Source: Sequoia sempervirens
Taxonomy: Eukaryota; Streptophyta; Pinopsida; Cupressales; Cupressaceae
NCBI GenBank assembly: GCA_007258455.2
Contig: VDFB02296855.1
Location: forward strand, 124,001 to 188,000
Reading direction: 5' to 3'
Length of the DNA stretch: 64,000 bases
Positions 46,072-59,042 of this stretch are shown one piece after another. How positions within the stretch are numbered: the first letter of the stretch is position 1; every line of letters begins with the position of its first letter. Made by a program: the position numbers and the translations under genes. The notes under the pieces are model-generated. The model made no database searches. It had not been told where the DNA came from and was given only the letters and a program-made list of their open reading frames with translations.

Positions 46072-46483
46072 TGTAATGATGGAAAATGGTCCCCTTAATT
46101 TGGCCTTGATTTAGTGTTATAATACTCCTAACATATTGACATTGCGTTATGGACCCTTGTGAACTAAATGAACATCAATAGTACCTTAATTAAGTGTTGT
46201 GATGTGTTCTAACACACTTTCACACTTTTGTAAGGTCTTGTTAATGAAATAAACCTAATAAAACTCTTTTGTGCATTAATCTTTCCTTATTTTAAAGTAT
46301 TGTAAAGTGTTGTAACACACTTTTAGACTTTTCTAGGCTTGTCATTAATAATTGGGCTTTGCTATGCTTTAATTGGCCCTATTTTACATCCACAAGCCTA
46401 ATTTATGTGTATTTTTTTAGGATAATCCTGGAAAAACCATTTAAAACATCAAAATCCTGAAAACCCACCTCAAAAGCTAAGGT

Positions 46484-46517
46484 GGGACTCATTCACCATT
46501 CTGGGTGAATGAGTCCC
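46484..46517. repeat. Perfect 14-bp hairpin unit in the LTR
   Basis: GGGACTCATTCACC, a six-base loop ATTCTG, then GGTGAATGAGTCCC. It is the best-preserved member of a family of about 13 units between 46484 and 59751. The collinear unit in contig 2 (about 29561-29594) has lost pairing. Confidence 0.85.
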
Positions 46518-46665
46518 CTTAGGTGAGACCCATTCACCCAAAGTGACAAATGAGTCCCATTTAACTGAAAATAAAAATTAATTTAAATCTTTGCTAGGAT
46601 ATTATTCTTCAAGATCCAATGTCAATTTGTAGTGTTATAATTTCAGGAATTCTTGCATAATTGAG

Positions 46666-46673
46666 TATAAATA
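46666..46673 (+). promoter_or_regulatory. TATA box of the gypsy 5' LTR (contig 3)
   Basis: TATAAATA in the context TTGAGTATAAATACA, as in the other copies. Confidence 0.6.
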
Positions 46674-47848
46674 CAATCTCATTTCATTCATTTTACACCT
46701 AGAAAGTTGAATGAGCATTCTTATACCAATTTGGAGTTCACAAGAGAATTGAAGAGCATTCAAGGGAAGATTATCAAGCATTTTAGAGTAGCATTCAAGC
46801 ATCAATCATCATGTCAAAGACTTCATGCATCATGTTTGTTATTGTATGAACAATTGTGGTGTAGGATTTTGTCATTCAATAAAGTGTTTCATTCAAGATT
46901 TATCTACTTCAAGTAAGAGCGAAAGTCTAAATCCATTGCAGCCATTTCAAGCATACTTGCAGCACCTTATTGCTAGGGTTTGGTGAGTTGCACCATCATA
47001 TCTTGTTCATTCATCATTCTCCTTTATTATTTGATTTCATTTCAAGGATTGATTTCCAACAAGGGGTTTGAGAAAGGAAAACCCCTATCCACTAAACCCA
47101 CAACATTTTTCCCTCTCCTTTTTGTGTGATTTGTAGGTTGAGGCTACATATTTCCTAAGAAGAAATATTGGAGAAGTGTTGCAAGTTGTTCAAAGTTGTC
47201 AAAGTTGCCATCAAGCCTTGGAGATGACCTACAGGTTACAAATTAGAGATTCATATCCATAAATCACTTGGAAAGGATAGAGCAGATAGAGAAGAGCAGG
47301 ATCAACTTTTGAAGTTGCAGAAAAGACCAACTAGACTAATTCACCACTTCTAGCGAATGAGTCCCAATTCCTGCCAATTTTTAGTAGTTCACATATTTGG
47401 ATACCCTTTTTCTAGCTTTGTGTTCCTATATAGTTTCCCATAAACTGAACCGATTCACCCAACTTGGTGAATGAGTCCTAGTCAGTAGTAAAAGTATATT
47501 TTTGAGTGATTTAGACCTCCATTCAGCCCTCTCTAGTTTCCCAAGTGCACAACTTCCTATCTTTAGTTTTTTGTTTGATTTCATTCACTTTCATATTCCA
47601 TTTAGTGTTAGTTTGTATTCAATTAGGGTTTAGAGTTGTATCTTGCATTTCATTATCTTTTTCAAGTCTAAACTTGGTGGTGAACCACTTGGTAGTTTGC
47701 ATTCAACCCCTAGGACAACCCTACCATAAGATTTCTTTCCACTTTATCATTGAGATCTTAAGGGTTACCCTTGAATGAAATTGAAAGAATTGGTATGCTC
47801 TATGACCAAAATCAAATGATAGCACCATCCCACAAATCCATTATTTCA

Positions 47849-49330
47849 TTTTGGTGAACCTGCATTTGAAACATTTCATTTCCCAACTTGGAGTACATTA
47901 ACATCCTAGATTTAGCTTGCATTAATATTGCATTAGAATTTGTATTGCTTAATTTGCATTCTAGGGTTTTAAATTTTGCATTGGTTAACGGTATGTGCAG
48001 GATCATGATGGGCTAAAAAGTGGCAATATGATGGGTATTTGTAGGGTATGTGGCTGATGACTTTTTTTACCCAAAATTGATGAAAGGAAAATAGTTTTTC
48101 AAGGAGATTATCAGCTTTCCACCAATATAAATTATGTTTTACTTTGAATTTAATAAATATTTATTATTCATTTTCTATTTGAATTATGACTAAAGTCTTG
48201 ATTATTAGGCTGGTTGAAAAACATCTATATCTTTCAAAAGCGGTATCACATTTGAATCCAAAACATTCATCACATTCTATGCTTTTGCATGCTATGAATT
48301 AAAAAAATTGAATTTCATGAAATTTTGACCAAGGATGGGTGGGAGGTAGGATATATGAGTTTTATAGTTTTTGAAAATTTGTAATAAAATTCATAATTAA
48401 TTATTTAGCTGAAACAAATTAAAATAAAATGCATCCCACATCGAGGACCACGAGTCACTCTACTTATATCTAAAATCTTATAAAAACTATTATCATTTTA
48501 TTGTGGTTAGAGATTGGTGGGATAAGACACCTGCTTCTTATTTTTTTTTCCACAAGGGAATTTAAGTACTAGGAAATTTGCATTGTTAAATTTCAAATTT
48601 TTCCTCAAATAGGTTTTTTTTTAAAAAAAGAAAACCTAGTAGTTTAGAAACTACATTCAATTTTCTATAAATTCTATTCTTACATATTTTTGAAATAATA
48701 TAAGTAACTTTTTCAAATTTTTACACCAAGTTGTCTCACTCTGATTTTTCTAATTTTTTTGCCACTTAAGGGCCTATTTTTTCCATGATGATCCTACACA
48801 ACCTGTTAAAGCTCATATAGATTTCATTTTTGCATCTAATTTCATTGAAAATAATTGAAAATCTACATTTTAATCTCAACTAAAGATCAAAAAACATAAA
48901 AAAGCATGAAATTCATTAGAAATTTTCTATAAAAAATTCAAAAAAAATCATCCCTGGGACTCATTCGCCACCTTTAGAAAATTAGTCCCTTTACATATTT
49001 TGCATCACATTCTCTAGCATTTATAATTCAACTTTTGAGTTTCTATTTTCTATTATTGTCTTTCTATTTAATTTTCCATAACTTCTATTTTACACATTTC
49101 ATTGTTCTTAACTTATAGTTTTTTTACCTTCAATCTGCATTTAGTAGCACTTGGATGAGTATTTGGTGTCCTATTTCTAACACTCTATTGAGATGAATAT
49201 CGAGGCTCATCTCATCCCACGATAGCATAATCATTGTGGATCTTTGGTTTTCTAGCTCTTTCACTCTTAGAGTTAACATTAGTACACTAGGTATGGACAA
49301 CACCCTCAGCAACTCTTTCCCTTCAAATAA
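47849..49330 (+). other. Leader region of the gypsy element (contig 3)
   Basis: Untranslated leader holding TIR element copy 5 and one further hairpin unit (48956-48989). It is collinear with 30907-32179 but diverges from it in patches. Confidence 0.6.
47988..48805 (-). mobile_element. TIR element (MITE) copy 5
   Basis: It is 818 bases long, flanked by TTA (47985-47987 and 48806-48808). Its ends read GGTATGTGCAGGATCAT and, reversed, TTGTGTAGGATCATCATGG. It is the longest version in the window and non-coding. Confidence 0.75.
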
Positions 49331-50477
49331 CATGCAAGTTGAAACAAGGAATGATAGTATCCTACAAGAAAACATAATTCAAATACACGAGGACCTAGAT
49401 AACTTACAACATCAAGTGAAAAATGACAACATTTCAACTACCACAATTCCTACTGTAGATAAAATTTGTCGCATGCTTGAAAGTGAAGATAGCCTTGACC
49501 TTGTGAAAAACATAGTTCAAATCTTTGGAAAACATCCCACCCCAACCACTAGTTTCCCTTTACCAATAAACAATGTCACAACCCAAGGAGGAACTCAAAT
49601 TCCTCCCCCCATAGCAATAGCCTCAATACCTACCTATACCAACCGGCAAGTCACAACAACAATGCAAACAATTAGTAATGTGACTCCTTCCTCAGGAATT
49701 TCTGGTAGCATCCCTAGTTATTTTGTGGCATCACATGTTATATCTCCTACCACTTTACCACCCATAAATGTTCCATTCACTTGTCCTTTTAACACATACA
49801 CCCCCTCAACTTTTTCACTCCCATCTCATAATACAAGAAATTACCCTCTCATTAATGAACTTTTCCAAACCATTTCACCCCTCCAAAAGCAATTTTCCAC
49901 CATCAATAAAAATCAAAATTTCCCACCTACATATTATGTCAAAAGTATTCCATTCTCCTTGGAGATATTGTGAACATCGATGCCACAAGGTGTAGAGGTG
50001 CCTATATTTGAGAAATATAGAGGAAAGGGAGATCCTTCTAACCATGTCAATGCCTATACCACTTTATGTAGTGACTTTGTCCTTGATGATAAACTTTTGG
50101 CTAAGCTTTTTCCTAGGTCATTGAAAGATACTACCTTGGAATGGTTTTCTTCTTTACCAAACAACTCAATTTTTTCATTTGATGAACTTGTTGAGGAATT
50201 TGTTAATAATTTCCAAGTGCTTATGACTCCTAAGATTACCCTATCCAATTTTAATAGATGTAAGCAAAAAGAAGAAGAAAAGTTCATTGACTTTATCTCA
50301 TGCTATCAATCACTTTATTCCCAAATCAATATCAAGGTTTTTGACTCTCACCTTCAAAACATATTCATAAAAAATTTGCAAAGTAAGATTCAAGACAAGC
50401 TTACCATGATGAAATTCCCATCCTTTATGCACTTGTGTACTACCCTCCATGATTATCAAAATTTGGTTAGTAGTTGA
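49331..50477 (+). pseudogene. Gag of the gypsy element (contig 3)
   Basis: Counterpart of 32180-33325 and virtually identical in this part. The frame is open from 49236, 32 codons upstream of the ATG that aligns with contig 2, because that leader segment differs. It has the same stop at 49971-49973 and the same terminator at 50475-50477. The capsid-like core TTLEWFSSLPNNSIFSFDEL is unchanged. Confidence 0.85.
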
Positions 50478-50697
50478 CATACAAGGTCCACTTCTAGCCA
50501 AATTGACAAATCTAAGTCTAAAACAATTCCCAACCTTTTTGAAAACAAAATAAAGGTTTCCTTTAATTCAATCCTCCTCAAAAAAAACTTTGAATATTGA
50601 TAACCAAGTAGTTGTTGTTAAGGCCACGATACCCTTTAGCTATGGAGACACAAAAAGATAATTTACTCCCTTACCTGATACCATTCATATGTAAGTA

Positions 50698-51552
50698 ATG
50701 TCCCAACTCTTAGAACAACAAATGATTAACTTGCCTCCCATTAAAACACCTGATCCCAATAAGCCTTTACCCCTAAGATTTAGATCAAATGCTTATTGCC
50801 ACTATCATCGACAAAATGGACATGACACAAAACATTGCAAGCATCTTAAACATCTTGTGCAAGACCTCATTGATTCTGGTTGTCTTTCCATTGGAGGTGT
50901 TAGTGATCAAGGAAATAAGTCTATCACCCCTCTTAACCAAAACTTGCAAATCTTTACCAACCCCATGCCTAAACACAATATTTCATTTGTCAAAGCTAGC
51001 GAAACTACAAAGAATGATGTGATGAATGTTGATACAGATTATGATAACACTAATCCTAGTCAACATGATTTGATAGATATTGATCCTATGGATGAAATGG
51101 TAAGAGTGATAGATGTCATTCCTCACAAGGTCCAAACTAAAAATCCTCTTGACATTGATTTCTCCTCTAAGGATATACTTAAACATGCTCCCGATGGTCA
51201 TCTTTACATAGATGGTCATATCTATGGCAAGCCCACTAATGGGATACTAATAGATCTTTCCTATGGAGAGAATTTGATCATCGAGGAATTCTTGCTTTTG
51301 TGTGAGCTCTATCAAGATATATACAATAAATCAACAACATGGATCAAGACACATAATGGTTGTGCTTTCCCTACGATGGGATCAATCACCTTACGACTAA
51401 AAATAGGACCAAAAACAATAAATGTCTCATTCTCAATCATCTCACAGTCAGACCAATTTCATGTGAAGCTAGGCCATCCATGGCTTCGCTCCATGAAATT
51501 TATCCCTATGGTTGTGCATAAATTCTTAAAGTTGAATCCATTTCAAAATTAA
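50698..51552 (+). pseudogene. Zinc-knuckle-like and retropepsin-like frame (contig 3)
   Basis: It is 284 codons, counterpart of 33546-34460. It carries the same NAYCHYHRQNGHDTKHC finger and the same lost active-site loop (DLSYG). A handful of substitutions separate the two copies, and a local difference near 51545 gives an earlier stop. The eight-A frameshift upstream is shared. Confidence 0.75.
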
Positions 51553-51585
51553 GTATTCACTTTCCACCATAGTGGTTTTAACCCA

Positions 51586-52182
51586 TTGTCCTCTAAAGGT
51601 AACTTTTCCTTAGACTTTTTTTGGCTCAAGCCTATGGAACCTATCAAGCCACGGGAAGACTTGTTTTTCTTTTCCTATCAAAAGTTCAAGGCAAAGAAGA
51701 TAGCAGACCTATCCCTTCAAAACATGTCCCCATCCACCTCTGAGCCTACCATCCTTGACAAAACCATGCTTGAACCTAAACAAGTTGCAAAAAAACAAGA
51801 CCAACCTAAGAAAAAACCTTCACCTACCTCATACAAAAGACCAAGAGACAATGGAAACAACCTCGTCACATCTCCTAGAATAGAATAAGTTTACAAAGTT
51901 AAAGAGAAAGTGATTGAACAACCTCGTGTGGTTCCTTCCATTCCTCCCCTTGGGGAAGAAAATAAACCTATGGTTGTGTTAGCTCTCAAAAATGCAGGCG
52001 AAAAACCTCAAGAGGTTGCCAATCTCTTGGTACATTTTAGGGTAACAGACAAGGTCAAATTAATTGAACCTTCTACTCTTCAGGTGCTGCTAAACCTAGG
52101 TGGGTATACCTATATGAATGAAGCAAACCTAATGTACAAATATCTCCTTAAATGCTTTGTCCACAATGGCAGATGGGAGTGA
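51586..52182 (+). pseudogene. Unidentified frame after protease (contig 3)
   Basis: Counterpart of 34433-35029 with the same single internal stop (51886-51888). The ordered C-terminal segment (NLLVHFRVTDKVKLIEPSTL, LMYKYLLKCFVHNGRWE) is unchanged apart from isolated residues. It remains unrecognised. Confidence 0.5.
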
Positions 52183-53866
52183 ACAAATGAAATCAAGATT
52201 GGTATAAATCATATAGCAATATTCAATACTAAATCCTAATAAGTTCAATTAACAGATGTAAAGAAAATGAATGAAATCTGAATGGTGAAATTACAGAGAC
52301 CAGTGCCTTATTGGGTGTGCGAAGTCAAATGAAACAGAGATGGGCAACTTATTCTGGTAGAAACTCAAATTATTTGGCATATGTTTTGTTTATAACTTGT
52401 ATAAACATGCAATACTATGGCTACTAAGCTCCTCTTTAATAATCCAGATGAATTTCCCTAATTACTATGATCAACCAAAAGGATTTAATCTTTCCTTGAA
52501 AGAACCAATAAATTAACCACATAGATACAACAAATGTGCACCGATAAACTGAATATAAACTTGTTATATCAATTTAAACAACTATAAAGCATCAATCTTG
52601 GAGACAACTTAGTAATACTTTCAATAAATTCAATAGACAATTGAAACCAGAAATGAACCGCCACATCAATTGATTTTCATTGATATCTCCATTTGAAAAC
52701 ATGCATCATAGTCTCTATTCTGAGAACTTTATTCTACTGTCTAATCTCTAACCTAATCTAATCTAATGTCTAATGATCTCCATTCACAATTGGGAATGAA
52801 TATTTATACACTAGCATCTGAAAGAACACATTGCTTCACATTCACATGTCAGCCATCAACCGTATTCGGGCATTCACATGTCGGCCAATAGTTGAATTCA
52901 GGCTTTTGTTAATCATTAGCAAACATTCGCTGTGACATTCTCCAATCATACCGAAGTCCAATGTATCACCGACAGATATCCCTTTGATCCTTGTGTTTCG
53001 CTGTGACATTCCGATGTCGAGAAGATGTCCCATAGATCACCATGTCTTATCGAAATGTCTCCAAGATACATTCTTGTCACCGTGACAATACCATTCTCAC
53101 ACTGACATAATCTTTTTGTGCTTTATCGGTGAGACCCAATGCATTCGCCAAAACCATACTCCAAAGATATTGACTCTTACCAAGATGTATATCTTTATGT
53201 TATCGATCGATAAGACATTTTAAATTCGCCAAGATCTCATCGCGAACACCGATTAGCCTGGCTGATACATCTTTTGTTCACTTAGTCAGTAAGACACGAT
53301 ACACTCGGTAAGACCTTACCCTGACATCCTTTGGCTTGACCAAAATGAAACTACGTGCGCCAATCGATAAGACATAAAGAGTTTGCTATGACCTCATTTC
53401 AATGATATTTCTCTCGCTGATATGTTCTTTCTATCATGGATCGGTAAGACACAATATGTTCGGTGAAATATTACTCTGATGACATGACTATTGCCAATAT
53501 ATCCTCTGTCGCTGAGACAATGTGTGTATCCTACCGAATGGTGGATGCATATGATTTCTAATCGCTGTGACACCAAAGAAGTTTTGCCGAGATGCTGCAA
53601 CAAATGTATATTAGCACAAATGCATTATGGGTCGGGGAAACCATGATGTCCTCATGTCGATATGGACTATAATATGAAAAATTCATGACCCGATGGAAAC
53701 TATGGGACCACATGGAAAAATATGGGCATAATGCTATGAAGAAAAACCCTTGTGCTCATGATGTGGACTCATATGGAAACTTAGAGGTATGAAAAACTTG
53801 TGAAATTATTTAAAATTTTACAGTTCCAACAGGTTGATCAACTAGGTCCTACACAAATGCAACTTG
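52183..53866 (+). other. Non-coding internal region of the gypsy element (contig 3)
   Basis: Counterpart of 35030-36739, including the degenerate TCGGTAAGACA repeat (53080-53470). No pol domain was seen. Confidence 0.6.
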
Positions 53867-54240
53867 AAAAAAAAAAAAAAGAGGTGCTAGAGAGCATAGG
53901 TGTAGACGGCATGCCCTTTCTCATAGGTTACATGATGAATTAAGCAAAGAAAAAATAAATCCAAACTCGATCAAAGAAATTCATGACCAACCTCCACAAC
54001 AAACCAATCCAATACAACAACCACAATAAGAGTTGAAATCTTCCATGGACATTTCAAACTCTTGTTGTGATTAACTTGGATGACAATAATGAGGTCACTC
54101 AAATTGATGAAGAGGTGCATAATGAATTGAATACACTATTTTCCTCTTCCATGAGTTTAGAAGAAAAATCTCCTAAAAAGAGTGATAAACCTAGTGCTAC
54201 CCCTAGTTTAGAACTTGCTCTTGTCCCTTTGGCTCGTTGA
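53867..54240 (+). pseudogene. Residual polar frame in the gypsy element (contig 3)
   Basis: Counterpart of 36740-37108. It starts after a 14-A run (53867-53880) that is only 8 A in contig 2. The frame with NLDDNNEVTQIDEEVHN and SSSMSLEEKSPKKS ends at a stop at 54238-54240. Confidence 0.3.
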
Positions 54241-54472
54241 TCATCTTCGATATACAATGAAAATGACTAGGAAGCAAATGACCTTCTTTAGGTTGAATTT
54301 ATTGTTCCTTACTATTCTTTTGTATTTTGGAATTTTCATTTTATTTTTTGTAATTTCATGTGTGTAATGTGATCCTCCATAATGTTTCATTTGACGTTCT
54401 CTCTCTCTTTGTGATATTCCTCTATTTGTACCTTCATTCTTATCTATGTAATAAATATTTTTCTTGTGTTTT

Positions 54473-54735
54473 CCTTTTGGGGATGACACAAGGTGTCGAT
54501 AAATTCATGTCTCTTCCATGTTGACCCAAAATATTTTCTTTTCATTTGTCTTTTTTTTTCCTTTTGGGGATGACATAAGGTGCCAAGACATTCATGTCTC
54601 TTCCGTGTTGACCCAAAAGTTTTTCTTTTCATTTCTCTTTTGCATTTTTCTTTTGTTTTCCTTTTTAGGATGATGCAAGGCATCGAGACACTCAGGTTTC
54701 TTCCCTGTTGAAACAAAAGGTTTTCCTTTTTTTTC
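54473..54735 (+). repeat. Minisatellite, three units of 87-100 bases (contig 3)
   Basis: Units start at 54473, 54560 and 54660 with CCTTTTGGGGATGACA or variant. Matches 23585-23843 reversed. Confidence 0.75.
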
Positions 54736-55930
54736 TCTCTCTTTGTGTCATTCTTCTAGTTCTATGTGTATTTGGGGAATGATGGTAGTTTTCAGCTCTA
54801 TAATATTATTGTAGCAAAGAACATATTGACCCCAAATCCATAAATCCCTTATGTGTTTGGTGTTTCTCATTTTGGGAGCAACCCCTCTCTTCTCTTTTCT
54901 TTTGCATGATGTAGCTTTACTTGGAAACATATGACTTGGCATAGGGCTTTCCAAGTTAGTTGTTGTGTCTTTTTTGTTTGTATTTATCATTTTCTACTTA
55001 AAATTAATTGCTCACAGTATGGTGTTTAACAATTTATTTAAAGTGGGAGCATACATTATCATTATTCTTTTGAATTTTTATTTTTCATGGTTCATGGTGT
55101 AGTATTATTACTTTATACAATGTTTTTTTTGCTTTGTGGATGACATTGGGTGTGATATCCTTCAAGAGTGTGATCTCTCTTAGCATATTACATTCCTCTT
55201 AGTGGTTCGATGTGATGTACTACATCCCCTAAGTTGTGAATCTTTTTATTCTTTGATTGGTCCTCTCTTGGAGACATTAGGCACAATGTTCCCTAAGTTA
55301 AACACCTTGCATGAACTAAGCAAGACTCTTTTGGACATTATTTACATTTTGCATTTTACATGTTGCATTGATATGGCCACCTTGCATAACATAGCTTGCA
55401 TTCTTGTAGAGCCATCATATTTGTTCATGAGTTCCAAGCATACAATTTTTTGAGCGGGAAGCCCAACTGAGGCATGACTTTACCCATAGCCACTTTCATG
55501 TGTGTGTGAGTGCATACCAAACATGAGTGTATGTGTCTCACCCTGTTAGGACTTCTCACCCAACAAACAACTTGAATTTTCATTTCCTCAAAGTGAGTAT
55601 TCATTTTTCAAATAAATAGCATAGATCTAATCCATAACAAATTGGACAAACCACCAAAGCTTGATCTACCCCTTTCACATTTCATGTTGTTTCATTTTAT
55701 TTTTGTCTTTGGCAATGCATGCTTGTGCCTTGTTGTTGCTCTTTATCATTTCAAGTGTGTTCCTTTGTGCTTATGTTGGTTTTCCATAGGACCTTGGTCT
55801 TGGGGGCTTACAAACCCCCCTTGGTCATGGTTGTCCTATCTTCCTAGAATTGGTACATTCGTACACCCCTTGATCATTGTTATATTTGGTATACTTTAGT
55901 GTGAGTTTGAAGTGAGTTCCTCCTCTAACT

Positions 55931-55945
55931 AAAGTGGGGGCTATA
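55931..55945 (+). other. Polypurine tract of the gypsy element (contig 3)
   Basis: AAAGTGGGGGCTATA lies directly before the TGTAATGA start of the 3' LTR. Confidence 0.7.
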
Positions 55946-56057
55946 TGTAATGACAGAAAAATTTTCCCTTAACTTGGCCTTGATTTAGTGTTGTAATATG
56001 CCTAACATTTTCACATTAGATCCTAGGCCATTATGAACTAAATCAACATCAATGGTA

Positions 56058-56845
56058 GGATTTGTGTAGGATCATCATGGAAAAAACAGGCCCTTAAGTG
56101 GCGAAAAATTTAGAAAAATTGAAGTTAGTCAACTTGATGTAAAAATTTGAATAAGTTATCTATATTATTTCTAAAATATGTAAGAATACAATTTGTAGAA
56201 AATTGAATTTAGTTTATAAACTAATAGGTTTATTTTTTTTAAAATCTATTTGGTGAAAATTTGAAATTTCAATGTAGTAGTGCTTAAATTTCAAGAAAAA
56301 CATAAGAAGTAGGTGTATTTTTGACCACCCTAACCATAATAAAATTATAATATTTCTTTTATAAGATTTTATATGTAAGTAGAGGACTCATGTCCCGATG
56401 TGATGCATATATTTTTGTAATATTTTTCCAAGTAATTAATTAATTATTAATTTTTTATTACAACTTTTTAAAAATATAAAAACTCGTATGTATGAGCACC
56501 TTAACTTGCTCAAAACTTCATGAAATTCATTTTTTTTTATTAATCCTATAGTATATGAAGCATATAATTTGATGCATGTTTTGGATTCAAAAAATGTTAT
56601 ACCGTTTCAAAGCTATAGATGTTTTTCAATAATCATATCAATTAGGACTTTAGTCATAATTCAAATAGAAAATGAATAATAATTATTTATTAAATTAAAA
56701 TTAAAGCATAATTTATATTGGTTGAAAGCCGATAATCTCCTTTAAAAACCCCTTTTGTTTCATCAATTTTGGGTTAAAAAAAGTCATCAGCCACATACCC
56801 ATCATATCGCCACTTTTTGGCCCATCATGATCTTGCGCATACTCA
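56058..56845 (+). mobile_element. TIR element (MITE) copy 6
   Basis: It is 788 bases long, flanked by GTA (56055-56057 and 56846-56848). The empty site is visible in the 5' LTRs as AACATCAATAGTACCTTA. Confidence 0.82.
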
Positions 56846-57430
56846 GTACCCTACTTAAGTGTTGTGAAGTGTTGTAACACACTTTCAAAGTTTTATAAGG
56901 TCATGTTAATGAAATACACCTAATAAACCTCTTTTGTGCATTAATATTTCCTTATTTTAAAGTGTTGTAAAGTTTTGTAACACACTTTCACACTTTTCTA
57001 GGCTTTTCATTAATAATTAGGCTTTGTTATGCTTTAATTGGCCCTATTCTCAACCACAAGCCTCATTTATGTGTATTTTTTAGGATAATCTTGAAAAAAC
57101 CATTTAAAACATCAAAATCTTGAAAAACCCACATCAAAAAGCTAATGTGGGACTCATTCGCCATTCTAGGTGAATGAGTCCCCTTAGGTGGGACTCATTC
57201 ACCCAGAGTGGAGAATCAGTTCCATTTAACTCAAAATAAAAATTAATTTAAATCTTTGGTAGGATTTTATTCTCCAAGATCCAATGTCGACTTGTAGTGT
57301 TGTAATTTCAGGAATTCTTGCATAATTGAGTATAAATACAAGCTCCTTTCATTCATTTTACACCTAGAAAGTTGAATAAGCATTCTTATAGAAATTTTAT
57401 TTTCACAAGAGAAATCAAGAGCATTCAAGG

Positions 57431-59042
57431 TGAACCATAGATTTTATAGTGTAGAATGCTATGACTCTCATTTGCTCAATTAGGGTCTTTCACCTAATGG
57501 AAAGAGATACATCCCACACCCAAAAATGTAGGTGGTTTACTCAATCTAAGGTATGCATGATGAAATTATGACTAAATGAAATTATCTAGATGCAGATAAT
57601 TGATAAAATTGATTGATTAGTAATGTAAAACTATTGAAATTTAAACTGTTTGAAAACACATTATGTAATGCAAAAACACCTAGAAATGTGAACAAAACTA
57701 GACAAAAATGGATGAAACTGAAAGTGTGCACCTGAGATATGGATGGAGACTAGAAATGAATTCTAGAATTTTGTTGATCCTAATTTTTAGACCTTGTGGG
57801 ACTCATTTTTCATTCTAGGCGAATCAGTCCCAGTTTTCGAAAACTAAACCAAAGCCCATTTTAGACAAAAGGGTATCCAAAAATGTAGAAAACTAAAAAA
57901 AATCCTAGAAGTGAGACTCATTCTCCATCCATGGTGAATGATTTGACATTTGAATTTATAAGAATTCAAAAGAGGTAAGAGGATCTCTCGGTCTGCACCT
58001 TGGTTCTCTACAGGTGTCTATTACTGAAACTCTAACTTTTGAACTTGAAAGTGACTTTTTGTTGATATTTTTCCTTATACAATGAAGAGAAGACCCAAAA
58101 AACTTTTCAATTTGACTCTTAATGATTTTCAAGCCACCAAGATGCCTAAATCTGCAAAGACACAAGAAGAGAAAGATAAATATTAGATGCTAGGGCATGG
58201 GGGTTTGCCTTGGTCAAACCCCTTTTAGGTAATTAAACCAAAATAGTGAAATAATATGATGAAACATACAATAATGGAGTTATTACCTTGCCATGGTCAT
58301 TGTTCTTGAATTTTTCTAGCAAAACATGAAGAATCTCCCCTTGAATGTTTGAAAATTACTATCTTAATGACTTGAAATGATGAAACCCTAACTTTCTTAA
58401 CTTGAGATGGAAGAATGATGGATGAATAATGAAGAACGATTATGATTTAGGGTTTGGAGACTTATATTTATAGGAAATTTACCTTATTTTCCTGTAAATT
58501 GGATCCCTAAGGCCGACATGTAAAAATGATAAACTTAAATTCTAAAATTTCCTGCTCAAAAGTTTAAAATAGTCCAAATGGGACTCATTTGCCACCTTGG
58601 GTCAATTAGTCCCACCTGGTAGGTACTTATTCACCACTGGTGGTGAATTAGTCCAAGTGGCACCCATTTAATAGCTAAGATGCTAGGAAGTTAAGAAGTA
58701 AGGTTTATATGGTGACTTTGTTGGGTATTTCATCAAATATTGTCTCAGGATGCATAATAAGGCATAATAGGATCTTATTAGTGATGTTGTGAAGGTCATT
58801 TAGGGCTTGGGTCACATAATTCAATGTGAAAGTGTGATTAAATACACTTTACAACACTAAAATGAGTTCCACATAGCCTAAGAAGGCACAAGAACCAATG
58901 TGAATGTGTAAAACACATTACAATACTAGGTTAAGGTAAATTTTATTTTGTAACCCTTCTAGATTAATGTGATAATGTAATTAAATAGGGTTCACTAAGT
59001 TTAGAAAATCATGAAAGTCCTTTACAACACCTTTACAAGACA
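57431..59042 (-). mobile_element. Solo-type LTR nested in the gypsy 3' LTR (contig 3)
   Basis: It is 1612 bases long, same insertion as 19253-20864. The minus-strand TATAAATA box lies near 58466. The host LTR resumes at about 59043 with TTTTAGAGCAACATTCAAGC. A target duplication was not seen. Confidence 0.65.

Larger units (their letters stand above)
46072..47848 (+). repeat. 5' LTR of the gag-protease gypsy element (contig 3)
   Basis: It is about 1.78 kb, starting TGTAATGATGG, and lacks both insertions found in the 3' LTR, so it shows both empty sites. It holds the TATA box 46666-46673 and four hairpin units (46484-46517, 46525-46557, 47334-47365, 47447-47478). The first is a perfect 14-bp inverted repeat. 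Confidence 0.78.
54241..55945 (+). other. 3' internal region of the gypsy element (contig 3)
   Basis: Contains the minisatellite 54473-54735 and ends with the polypurine tract AAAGTGGGGGCTATA (55931-55945). Short frames here (55202-55453, for example) have no recognised domain. Confidence 0.6.

Noticed and set aside
49236..49330. Extra 32 codons at the gag start in contig 3
   Set aside because: The matching leader in contig 2 differs and the segment has no gag character, so the aligned ATG at 49331 was preferred.
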